From positions 1 through 64,000 of the forward strand of contig NZ_JAIXST010000169.1 in the NCBI RefSeq assembly GCF_027484545.1: a stretch of DNA of 64,000 bases. The letters run 5' to 3'. Below, piece by piece: positions 52,349 to 60,855 of this stretch; positions within the stretch are counted from its first letter, which is position 1, and every line of letters starts with the position of its first letter. The notes under the pieces are model-generated. The model had not been told where the DNA came from and made no database searches. It was given only the letters and a program-made list of their open reading frames with translations. Origin of the DNA: Runella sp. (GTDB taxonomy: Bacteria > Bacteroidota > Bacteroidia > Cytophagales > Spirosomataceae). Position numbers and translations under genes: made by a program.

Positions 52349-53407
52349 TTACTTATTGGCGGGTCTCATGGAAGAACCTCGGATTACTAAGTTGGTCTCC
52401 AAACGTTTGGTTTCAAATCGGATGGTGGTTTTGGGGCGCTCAATGAGGTCAATCAAAAACTCAGTGGCCAACTGTCCCATTTCAAAGGCAGGTTGGAGCA
52501 CCGCACTTAGGGAAGGATTGAGCAAATGCGCCGTAACCAAGTTGGTAAATCCCACAATGGCCACATCGTCGGGGATTCGTAAACCTTCCTGTCTAACCAA
52601 TGACATACAACTGGTAGTAAGCCGATCGCCTGCTGCAAAAATGGCATCAGGACGCACGGGATGACGTATCAGCTCTAAAACGGCATTTTCGACTTCTTCG
52701 GCAATCATTCCTCCGTGGCTGCAGTACTTTATGTAAGACTCTTCAATGGGGATTTCGTAATCTTGAAGGGCTTTTTTGTATCCTTCCAAACGCTCATACG
52801 TAATGGAAAGCCAGGAGGGACTGGTTAAATGTGCAATTCGGCAATAGCCTTGTTGTATAAGATGCTCAGTAGCCTGATACGCTCCAGCAAAATTATCTGC
52901 CGTGACTTTGTGTGTAATGTAATTTTGGGGTACTCGGTCAAAAAATACAATAGGTAAGCCCTTGGACTGCAATTCTTTAAAATGTTCTAAATCATTGCTT
53001 TCGCCGGAGAGCGATACCAACAATCCATCCACTCGCCGCTGCGCCAAATATTGAGTGCTTACCAGTTCCCGTTCGTACGATTCGTGATTTTGAGAGATTA
53101 CGACGTGATAGCCTCGGTTGTAGGCAATAGACTCCATGCCGTTGATAGCCTGTGAAAAGAAATTGTTGGCAATTTCGGGTACAATCACTCCAATAGACCG
53201 ACTGCGGTTTTCTTTTAAACTTAAGGCGATTGGATTAGGCCGATAATTCATTCGTTCGGCGTACTCCATGACCATTCGTTTGGTCTCAACGTTGATTTCA
53301 TAACTGCCCCGTAATGCTCTCGAAACGGTCGAAGTGGAGAGATTAAGTGCCTTCGCTATATCTTTAATAGTAATAATTTCCACAGTCGTACTATTGGTTT
53401 TGTACAA
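52349..53407 (-). CDS. LacI family transcriptional regulator (pectin/uronate locus candidate)
   Basis: A 352-residue LacI regulator. The helix-turn-helix is TIKDIAKALNLSTSTVSRAL (about residue 13-32), followed by the hinge (NYRPNPIALSLKENRSR) and a sugar-sensor domain (IGVIVPEIANNFFSQ, about 72; DGLLVSLSG; DDVAIVGFTN). It is transcribed divergently from kduI, with a 16-bp palindrome between them, so it is the likely repressor of the pectin locus. The inducer would be a pectin catabolite such as KDG or DKI; this is inference by analogy with KdgR-type regulators. Confidence 0.88.
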   Translation of the reverse strand: MYKTNSTTVEIITIKDIAKALNLSTSTVSRALRGSYEINVETKRMVMEYAERMNYRPNPIALSLKENRSRSIGVIVPEIANNFFSQAINGMESIAYNRGYHVVISQNHESYERELVSTQYLAQRRVDGLLVSLSGESNDLEHFKELQSKGLPIVFFDRVPQNYITHKVTADNFAGAYQATEHLIQQGYCRIAHLTSPSWLSITYERLEGYKKALQDYEIPIEESYIKYCSHGGMIAEEVENAVLELIRHPVRPDAIFAAGDRLTTSCMSLVRQEGLRIPDDVAIVGFTNLVTAHLLNPSLSAVLQPAFEMGQLATEFLIDLIERPKTTIRFETKRLETNLVIRGSSMRPANK

Positions 53408-53508
53408 TTTATGTACTTAGAGAACAGGTATACTATTTGGGAAGGTGAAGATACACGTTTTTACCAATCAACTCAAATAAAATCAATACAAACTGAAAAT
53501 AATAGATT

Positions 53509-53524
53509 TCGGCAACGTTGCCGA
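53509..53524. promoter_or_regulatory. Predicted LacI-type operator
   Basis: TCGGCAACGTTGCCGA is a perfect 16-bp palindrome with the central CG and GCAACGTTGC core typical of LacI/GalR operators. It lies between the divergent LacI gene and kduI, 102 bases from the former start and 182 from the latter. An imperfect half-like copy (CAACGATTG) begins two bases downstream. The rest of 53408-53705 is AT-rich without a recognisable gene. Confidence 0.75.
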
Positions 53525-53705
53525 CAACGATTGCATAAAAAAAGTCAAGAAATTATTTGTAATGTACCAAATGTATAAGTTAAACTTGATTAGCTTATAC
53601 AGGCAAAGTCTGTCTTATTATAATAATAGTTTCTAAAAAAAATTAAAATTGTTATAAATAATAAGCCTGATTTTGCTACTTAAGGTAAAGCCATAAAAAA
53701 CCATT

Positions 53706-54536
53706 ATGCAGATCAGACACGAAAGCAGCCGCAAAGAAGTGGCTCAAATGAGTACAGAAGAACTTCGCGAAAATTTTTTAATCGAAACTTTATTTACACC
53801 CAATCAAATTCAATGGGTGTATTCGCATTATGATCGTGTCCTATCGGGCGGTGCCATGCCGGTGGAAGCAACGCTCACCCTCGAAACTAACGATGCCTTA
53901 AAGGCCAACTACTTTTTGGAACGTCGCGAATTGGGCATCATCAATGTAGGAGGAAAGGGTAGTATAAGCGCTGATGGTGAGTCGTTTGAATTGGATAAAC
54001 TGGGCTGTTTGTACCTTGGAAAAGGTACTCAGGTTGTTACATTCAGCAGCCAAAGTGCTGAGAATCCGGCGCGTTTCTTTTTACTCTCTTCTCCTGCGCA
54101 TCATACGTATCCAAACCAAGCTTTTACCAAAGAAGAGGCCTTTCCGGTCAGTTTGGGAATGCTGGAAACTTCCAATCAACGTACCATTTACAAATACATT
54201 CACGAAGGCGGCCTTCAAAGTTGCCAATTGGTGATGGGGCTGACAGTTCTTCAACCCGGAAGTGTTTGGAACACCATGCCGGCTCATACGCACGATCGCC
54301 GCATGGAGGCCTATTGTTATTTTGACATACCCGAAAATCACGGTGTACTGCACCTTATGGGCGAGCCTACGCAAACGCGTCACCTGTGGGTTGCCAATCA
54401 TCAGGCCATTATTTCGCCGCCTTGGTCCATTCATTCGGGCTGTGGCACCTCAAGCTATTCATTCATTTGGGGAATGGCGGGCGAAAACAAGGATTTTACG
54501 GACATGGATTTACTTGCTATTCCTTCTTTACGATAG
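53706..54536 (+). CDS. kduI: 5-dehydro-4-deoxy-D-glucuronate isomerase
   Basis: A 276-residue cupin-type isomerase that converts the unsaturated uronate from pectate lyase action (DKI) to DKII. KduI blocks are visible: IETLFTPNQIQWVYSHYDR (about residue 26-44), VEATLTL (about 57), YFLERRELGIINVGGKGS (about 74) and the metal-binding PAHTHDRRMEAYCYFD (about 195) and WSIHSG (about 244). All metal ligands are present. First gene of the pectin locus, directly after the operator and 30 bp before susC. Confidence 0.95.
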   Translation: MQIRHESSRKEVAQMSTEELRENFLIETLFTPNQIQWVYSHYDRVLSGGAMPVEATLTLETNDALKANYFLERRELGIINVGGKGSISADGESFELDKLGCLYLGKGTQVVTFSSQSAENPARFFLLSSPAHHTYPNQAFTKEEAFPVSLGMLETSNQRTIYKYIHEGGLQSCQLVMGLTVLQPGSVWNTMPAHTHDRRMEAYCYFDIPENHGVLHLMGEPTQTRHLWVANHQAIISPPWSIHSGCGTSSYSFIWGMAGENKDFTDMDLLAIPSLR

Positions 54537-54566
54537 CTATTTACACAAATTAACTAACCAATTTAG

Positions 54567-57500
54567 ATGAAAAAACAAATTTTTACTCTTTTCCTCTTGC
54601 TCGGTTGCCTGTCCTTGGTGTGGTCGCAAAACCGCCGAGTGACCGGAACTGTGACCGATGCCACTTCGGGTGAGACCTTGCCCGGCGTGAGTATCTTGGT
54701 CAAAGGCACCGCTGTAGGAACTACCACCACCAATGATGGTAAGTTCACCATTAACGTTCCCGACAAAAAGGACGCTGAGTTGATTTTCAGTTTTGTGGGT
54801 TATTTGCCTCAAAATATCGTGGTAGGCAGTCGCTCTGAAGTAAACCTGACCCTTACTGCCGACCAAAAGATGTTGGAAGAGGTTGTGGTCATTGGGTATG
54901 GGGAAGCCATTAATCGCCGCGACCTGACAGGCTCGGTGTCGTCAGTAGGAGCCAGACAATTGAAAGACATTCCGTTGACCAACGCGGCCGAAGCCCTTAC
55001 GGGTCGGTTGGCGGGGGTACGGGTCACTACTTCTGAAGGTGCGCCGGGAGCTGATATTCAAATTCGTATTCGTGGGGGTGGTTCGATTACCCAAGACAAT
55101 TCACCCATTTATATCGTAGACGGAATTCAGGTGGAAAATGCGCTGTCTTTCCTTTCTCCGCAGGATATTGAAACCATTGACGTACTGAAGGATGCTTCAA
55201 CTACTGCTATTTATGGAGCACGCGGTGCCAATGGGGTAGTGATTATTACCACTAAATCGGGTAAGGGCGGCAAAACCACCGTGAGCTATAATGGCTCCGT
55301 GGGGGTAAGAGAAATTTTCAAAAAATTGCCCGTCATGAGCCCGTATGATTTCGTGCGTTGGCAATACGAGCGTTCCAGAGGTACGGCTGCTGATGAAACC
55401 AGTTTCGCAAATCAATACGGAACGTGGGAAAACATTAATCAGTACAAAACCACGACACCGATTGATTGGCAGGAAGAGGTATTTGGTCGTAAAGCCCAAT
55501 ATCAAAACCATAACTTTATTATCAACGGCGGAAACGCAACCACCAATTTCAATTTGAGTCTTACGGCTAATAAAGAAGACGGAGTGTTGCTGGCTTCCGG
55601 CTTTGACCGTTATTTGGCTATGTTTAAAATGGACCACAAAGCCTCTGATAAACTGCGAGTAGGTTTGTTACCTCAACCAAACCATCAGCGGAGCGGGTAC
55701 CACCAATAGCGGTACCAAAGCGACCAACCGTCTGCGTCACTCGGTTCAGTATCGTCCGTTACTCATTGCCGCTACGCCGGAAGTAGATGATTTTGACGAA
55801 AACCTGTACATTTCTTCGGGCAACTTGGTGAATCCCGTGTTGATGACCGAAGCAGAATACCGCAAAGCCTACACCAAAGCCATCAACCTGAGCGGGTATG
55901 CTACGTACACTATTTTGAAAAACCTGACTTTCAAAACCACCATCGGAATTGATAACAATGATGCCCAAACCAACGCGTTTTGGAGCAAAATTACGAGTAC
56001 GGCGCGAAACTATGCGCAACAGCCCGTGGCTTCTATTTTTCAACAATCTGCCGTCACTATCAACAACTCAAACGCGCTTCAATACAGCAAGAAGTTTGAG
56101 AATAAGCATGATTTGAATGTGATTGTGGGTCAGGAGATTTATCAAAATGTGAGCAAAAGTACGACAATTGAAACGCGCTATTTTCCTACCGATATTTCGG
56201 CAGAACAAGCCTTGGCAAACATGGGCCTTGGGTCGCCACCAACCGGAGCTCAACAGGCTCGGCCTATCTCTAACGAAATCCCGGCAAACCGTCTGTTCTC
56301 CTTGTTTGGACGGGTGAGCTACAGCTACAATGATAAGTACCTGGCAACTGTTTCACTACGTTCTGACCGCTCTTCAAAGTTTAAATATGCCAACGGTGCG
56401 TTGGTGTTTCCTTCGGGAACTGTGGCTTGGCGTTTTACCAAGGAAGGTTTCATGAAGGATAATAAGTTTCTTACCGATGGAAAACTGCGATTGGGTTATG
56501 GAGTCGCCGGAAACAACCGAATTGGTGATTTGTTGTATCAACAATTATACGGGGTAACGGGTGAGTACGCCCTCAATCACAGCGTGTTGCCGGGTTATGC
56601 CCCTATTGCGCTCGCCAATGAAGACTTGAAATGGGAATCCAATATTTCTCAAAATATAGGTTTGGATTTATCCTTTTTGAACAATCGCTTCCAACTTTCG
56701 GTGGATGCGTATAAAAACAGCGGTAAAAATTTGTTGTTGGCCGTAGCTATTCCTCCAACCTCGGGCTATTCGTCCCAAATTAAAAACTTGGGCTCTACTA
56801 CCAACAAAGGAATTGAAGTACAGTTGAATGCGTATATTATTCAGAAGAAGGACTTTACGTGGAATTCAAACTTCAATATTTCAACCAATAAAAATACCGT
56901 CACGAATTTAGGTACGGTATCCCAATTGACCCGTAACTCAGGCTGGCAGGGTTCTGATGGAACAGACGATTATTTGGTAAAAGTGGGTGAACCGGTAGGT
57001 TTGATGTATGGTTTTGTAACCGACGGCTACTATAAAGTAGATGATTTTACTTTCAATGCCACAACCAATACCTACACCATTAAACCCGGTATTCCAGTAA
57101 ACTCGGTATATGGTGTGCCGCAGCCGGGAATGTTGAAATGGAAAGATATTGACGGAGACGGCCTCGTTACAGCCGATAAGGACCGTACAGTGATTAGTAA
57201 TGCCAATCCGAAATTTATGGGAGGTTGGAACAACCAATTTTCCTATAGAAACTTCGATTTGAGTGTTTTTATGAACTGGGTAGTAGGCAACGACATCTAC
57301 AATGCCAATAAAATCGAAATGACCGATGGAGCTTTCCCAAGCTTGAATATGCTCGAATTTATGAAAGACCGTTGGACTAATATCAACGACCAAGGACAGG
57401 TAGTAACCGACCCAACGGCTTTAGCCGCGCTGAATGCCAACGCTAAAATTTGGTCTCCTGTGCGTGTACAACGCTATTGGTTGCACTCATGGGCGGTGGA

Positions 57501-57750
57501 AGATGGTTCATTCCTGCGTATCAATAATCTTACTTTGGGGTATTCGTTGCCGAGCGATTTGTTGAAAAAAATCAAATTGTCACGTTTTAGAGCCTATGCA
57601 ACTGTCAACAACTTGGCGACTTTGACCAGCTATACCGGCTATGACCCGGAAGTAAACACCCGTCGTTCGGATCCATTGACACAGGGAGTTGATTTTGCAG
57701 GGTATCCACGCGCTAAAACATGGGTTTTTGGAGTGAATTTGACGTTTTAA
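54567..57750 (+). pseudogene. SusC/RagA-type TonB-linked outer-membrane protein with +1 frameshift
   Basis: Two frames form one SusC of about 1060 residues. The first (54567-55709) has the signal peptide, regulatory domain (RVTGTVTDATSGETLPGVSI), plug (LEEVVVIGYG, AEALTGRLAGVRV, IYGARGANGVVIITTKSG) and the first barrel strands. It meets a stop at 55707-55709. The second frame, open from 55663 to 57750, continues the barrel (LNQTISGAGTTNSGT onwards) to the C-terminal aromatic end (GVNLTF). One extra base within 55663-55674 explains it; removing a T from TTGTTACC restores a natural TTG TAC CTC reading. It should import pectin oligosaccharides with the following SusD. True lesion or sequence error remains open. 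Confidence 0.88.
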
Positions 57751-57779
57751 AAGCCCCTCGCAGCGGCGAACCGCCCCAA

Positions 57780-57799
57780 CCCTCCCCATTTGGGGAGGG
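57780..57799. repeat. C/G-rich hairpin between susC and susD
   Basis: CCCTCCCC (57780-57787) pairs with GGGGAGGG (57792-57799) around ATTT, followed by CTTTAAAA. It repeats the design of the hairpins at 8242-8304. It could attenuate transcription or stabilise the susC or susD message; no clear T-run. Confidence 0.65.
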
Positions 57800-57826
57800 C
57801 TTTAAAATCACAAATCTCGATTTAAG

Positions 57827-59617
57827 ATGAAAAATATAGTTAAGAAAATAACCGTTTTAGCCATCCCTTTCTGCATTACAATGCTGATGGTGAGCGGGTG
57901 TAAAGAATACTTGGATGTACAACCCAAGTCGCAAATCAGTATTTCTGATGCTTTTGCCAACGTTGCCAGCGCGACTAACGCCATTATTGGAGTCTATGAT
58001 GAACTCATGGGTGACAACGGTTACGGTATTCGTATCAATATGTATTATCCGTACGATTCGGACGAAATGATTGTGTCGGGTAACATTGACAATGGTCGTC
58101 GTGGCATTGGTCGTTATCAGTTGTTGTTGACCAACACCGAGATTCGTAATCCCTTCTTGCAGTTGTACCGCGGTATCGAAAAAGCCAATTTGTGCATTGA
58201 GCAAATTCCACTGATGGCGATATATACCAGCGGAACGGATGCTGAAAAGAAAGAACTACGTCGCTTATATGGCGAAGTGTTGACTTTGAGAGCACAATTT
58301 CTATTTGAATTGCTTCGTAACTGGGGCGACGTACCCGCTCCTCTCACACCGGCCTACAAGCAAACTGATTTGTTTATTCCTCAATCAGACAGAGATCAAA
58401 CCTATACCAAACTGATTGAAGATTTAAAAACCGCTACCGACTTAGTGCCTTGGCGTACCGAAGCGGGCGTTCGCAACGAGCGCATCACCAAAGGAGCCGT
58501 AAAAGCGTTACGTGCCAAATTGGCGATGTTCAGAGGCGGTTACTCCTTGCGAAGCAGTGGAAAAATGGAGCGGAATGCTGATTATCAAACCTATATCAAA
58601 ATTGCCCGCGACGAATGTGCTGACCTGATGGCCAAACGCGGGGAGCATACGCTCAATCCAAGTTTTGAAGATATTTGGCGTAAATTGACATCATTTACGT
58701 ATGACCCTGCGGGTGAAATTATCTTTGAAGTAGGAGCGGGCGGTTCTAACTCCAACTCCGATAGTCGCATGGGAAATTACAACGGTCCATCGGTCAATGC
58801 TTCTTCCAGATACGGAACGGGTGGAGGTGGATTGTTGGTATTGCCCAACTATTTCTACGCTTTTGACTCTACTGACACGCGCCGAGATGTAACGACGACA
58901 TTGTATGCAGTAGCCGCGACCAACGTTAAATCACCGCGTCGTTTGGGAGAAATCACGGATGGAAAGTTCCGTAAAGATTGGCGTAACCCTTTGTTACCAG
59001 GTACTGCTTTGAACCCCGGTTACAACTGGCCAATGATTCGTTTTGCTGATGTTTTGCTCATGTTTGCCGAAGCTGAAAATGAACTAAATGGTGCCCCCAC
59101 AGCGGCAGCGATTACCGCATTTGAAGAAGTACGTAAAAGAGCTTACAAAGGAAACGAAAGTAAAATTGGTAAAACACCTACTGACAAAGCAGGCTTTTTT
59201 GATGCCATTGTCAATGAGCGTTATCTTGAATTTGGCAGTGAAGGTATTCGTAAGTTTGACTTGATACGTTGGAATTTATTGGCCGAAAAAATCGCCGAAA
59301 CTCGCCAAAAAATTCAGGATATGAGAGATGCAAAGGGCGCTTATGCCACTATTCCTCAATATATTTTCTGGAAAAACAACGGAGAAGAAATTCAGTGGCA
59401 AAATTCATTTTATAAGCCCAACACAGTAACAACGGCTCCAACGGGCTGGACGCGTTTGGACTGGCGGCAGCACCTGACCACTAACCTCATTGATGGTGTT
59501 CAGCTTCATGCCGGTATTGCCAGATTCTTTGTAACGGGAAAAAGTGAATTGTTTCCTTACGACCAAGCTACCGTAGATGCGTATCAGGGAAAACTCAAAC
59601 AAAATCCCGGGTACTAA
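57827..59617 (+). CDS. SusD/RagB-type outer-membrane lipoprotein
   Basis: A 596-residue glycan-binding lipoprotein partner of SusC. The lipobox Cys lies at about residue 25 (LMVSGC), followed by KEYLDVQPKSQISISDAF. SusD-type helices are seen (FLQLYRGIEKANLCIEQIP about 108; LRRLYGEVLTLRAQFLFELL about 142) and the C-terminal SusD domain (PMIRFADVLLMFAEAENELN about 404; FFDAIVNERYLEFGSEGIRK about 460). Frame is intact although its SusC is broken. It would capture pectin-derived oligosaccharides at the cell surface. Followed by a 122-bp structured repeat. Confidence 0.93.
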   Translation: MKNIVKKITVLAIPFCITMLMVSGCKEYLDVQPKSQISISDAFANVASATNAIIGVYDELMGDNGYGIRINMYYPYDSDEMIVSGNIDNGRRGIGRYQLLLTNTEIRNPFLQLYRGIEKANLCIEQIPLMAIYTSGTDAEKKELRRLYGEVLTLRAQFLFELLRNWGDVPAPLTPAYKQTDLFIPQSDRDQTYTKLIEDLKTATDLVPWRTEAGVRNERITKGAVKALRAKLAMFRGGYSLRSSGKMERNADYQTYIKIARDECADLMAKRGEHTLNPSFEDIWRKLTSFTYDPAGEIIFEVGAGGSNSNSDSRMGNYNGPSVNASSRYGTGGGGLLVLPNYFYAFDSTDTRRDVTTTLYAVAATNVKSPRRLGEITDGKFRKDWRNPLLPGTALNPGYNWPMIRFADVLLMFAEAENELNGAPTAAAITAFEEVRKRAYKGNESKIGKTPTDKAGFFDAIVNERYLEFGSEGIRKFDLIRWNLLAEKIAETRQKIQDMRDAKGAYATIPQYIFWKNNGEEIQWQNSFYKPNTVTTAPTGWTRLDWRQHLTTNLIDGVQLHAGIARFFVTGKSELFPYDQATVDAYQGKLKQNPGY

Positions 59618-59623
59618 TCCGCA

Positions 59624-59745
59624 GTCGCTTGCGTCCCGCGAGTGACGACTAATTTCAGGCCTCTGGCCTGAATAACATGACTGAGGTTGGAAGCCTCGGG
59701 ATAGTCGTCTCCGCACGGGCGGCCCCGTCGCGGGACGCAAGCGAC
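59624..59745. repeat. 122-bp nested palindromic element (MITE-like or structured RNA)
   Basis: Perfect 18-bp ends GTCGCTTGCGTCCCGCGA (59624-59641) and TCGCGGGACGCAAGCGAC (59728-59745). Inside, GACGACT (59644-59650) pairs with AGTCGTC (59703-59709). Within that second stem are two hairpins: TTCAGGCC/GGCCTGAA (59654-59661 with 59665-59672) and CTGAGG/CCTCGG (59681-59686 with 59694-59699). Another, CCGC/GCGG (59711-59714 with 59719-59722), follows. The element starts 7 bp after susD. No ORF. Confidence 0.75.
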
Positions 59746-59765
59746 AACCCTAAAAAGTGAAGCTC

Positions 59766-60839
59766 ATGAAAAACAAACCTCTTTTAAGTTTACTGACTAC
59801 CCTGCTGTTTTTATTTGTTCTTTTTGGCTCAGGAAGTTGTAAAACGTCTTCCGTCATTTCAAGCGCGCAGGAAGTGGTCAAAGACTCCGTAGCCGAACGA
59901 ATGTTGCTGTATCAACGCAACAACGGCGGTTGGCCACAGCCTGGTGGTGATGCCATCAATTATACTAAAACGCTGCCGGAATCTTTAATGTTGGCGTTGC
60001 TTGCCGAAAAAAACAAACTGGACGCCACTATTGACGACCAAGCTACGACACGAGAAATCAATACGTTAGTTTCGACTTACAAAAAAACCAACAACCCGGC
60101 ATATTTGAAGGCGGCTGAAAACGGCATTAGCTACCTGTTAACCGCGCAAAATACGGCGGGCGGTTGGGGGCAATTTTATCCCGATTCGAGCAGTTATCAT
60201 AAACACATTACGTACAATGATAACGCGATGATGGACGTGATGTGGATTATGAAGTCGGTTTCGGAAGGCACCAAGGATTTTGAGACAGTAGATAAAGCCT
60301 TGATTCCCCGAACCAAAGCCGCAATGGCGAAGGGAATCGGCTGCATCCTTAAAACGCAGTTTGTACAAAATGGAAAACTGACAGCTTGGTGTGCACAACA
60401 CGACCGTAAAACCCTGTTGCCCGCCAAAGCTCGTGCTTTTGAGTTGGCATCGCTGAGCGGTAACGAAAGTGTAGGGATTATCCGATTTTTGATGACCATT
60501 GAAAACCCAGCACCCGAAATCAAGAATTCGATTAATGCTGCGGTTGCGTGGTTAGAGGCTTCAAAGATAGTGGGAATCAAAACGCAGGATATTGTTGATG
60601 CTTCTCAACCCAAAGGAAAAGATAGAATCGTGGTGACAGACCCCAATTCAACCGTTTGGGCGCGTTTTTATAACCTCGAAACCAACAAACCTTTTTTTAC
60701 GGGCCGCGATAGTGTACCGAGAGCTGCGTTAGCCGAAATTGAAAACGAGCGCCGGGTCGGATACGCTTATTATGGCACTTGGCCTGCCAAACTTTTATCT
60801 ACAGAGTATCCCGATTGGTTAAAAAAATGGGGAAACTAA
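59766..60839 (+). CDS. Pectate lyase, polysaccharide lyase family 10
   Basis: A 357-residue secreted enzyme that cuts polygalacturonate by beta-elimination. The N-terminus is a signal peptide with Cys at about 25, possibly a lipoprotein (weak lipobox). PL10 features are the helical toroid repeats (NNGGWPQPGG about 49; AGGWGQFYPDSSSYHKHITY about 126; AWCAQHD about 212) and the C-terminal GRDSVPRAALAEIENERRVGYAYY region with the likely catalytic Arg. The ATG at 59766 is chosen over GTG at 59757. It would produce the unsaturated uronides that KduI processes. Confidence 0.92.
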   Translation: MKNKPLLSLLTTLLFLFVLFGSGSCKTSSVISSAQEVVKDSVAERMLLYQRNNGGWPQPGGDAINYTKTLPESLMLALLAEKNKLDATIDDQATTREINTLVSTYKKTNNPAYLKAAENGISYLLTAQNTAGGWGQFYPDSSSYHKHITYNDNAMMDVMWIMKSVSEGTKDFETVDKALIPRTKAAMAKGIGCILKTQFVQNGKLTAWCAQHDRKTLLPAKARAFELASLSGNESVGIIRFLMTIENPAPEIKNSINAAVAWLEASKIVGIKTQDIVDASQPKGKDRIVVTDPNSTVWARFYNLETNKPFFTGRDSVPRAALAEIENERRVGYAYYGTWPAKLLSTEYPDWLKKWGN

Positions 60840-60855
60840 CACATTTTTGAATCGA

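Noticed and set aside
59624..59745. tRNA or riboswitch reading of the branched element
   Set aside because: The fold is branched but lacks T-arm and anticodon features and no known riboswitch core was recognised; a repeat or novel RNA is the safer label.
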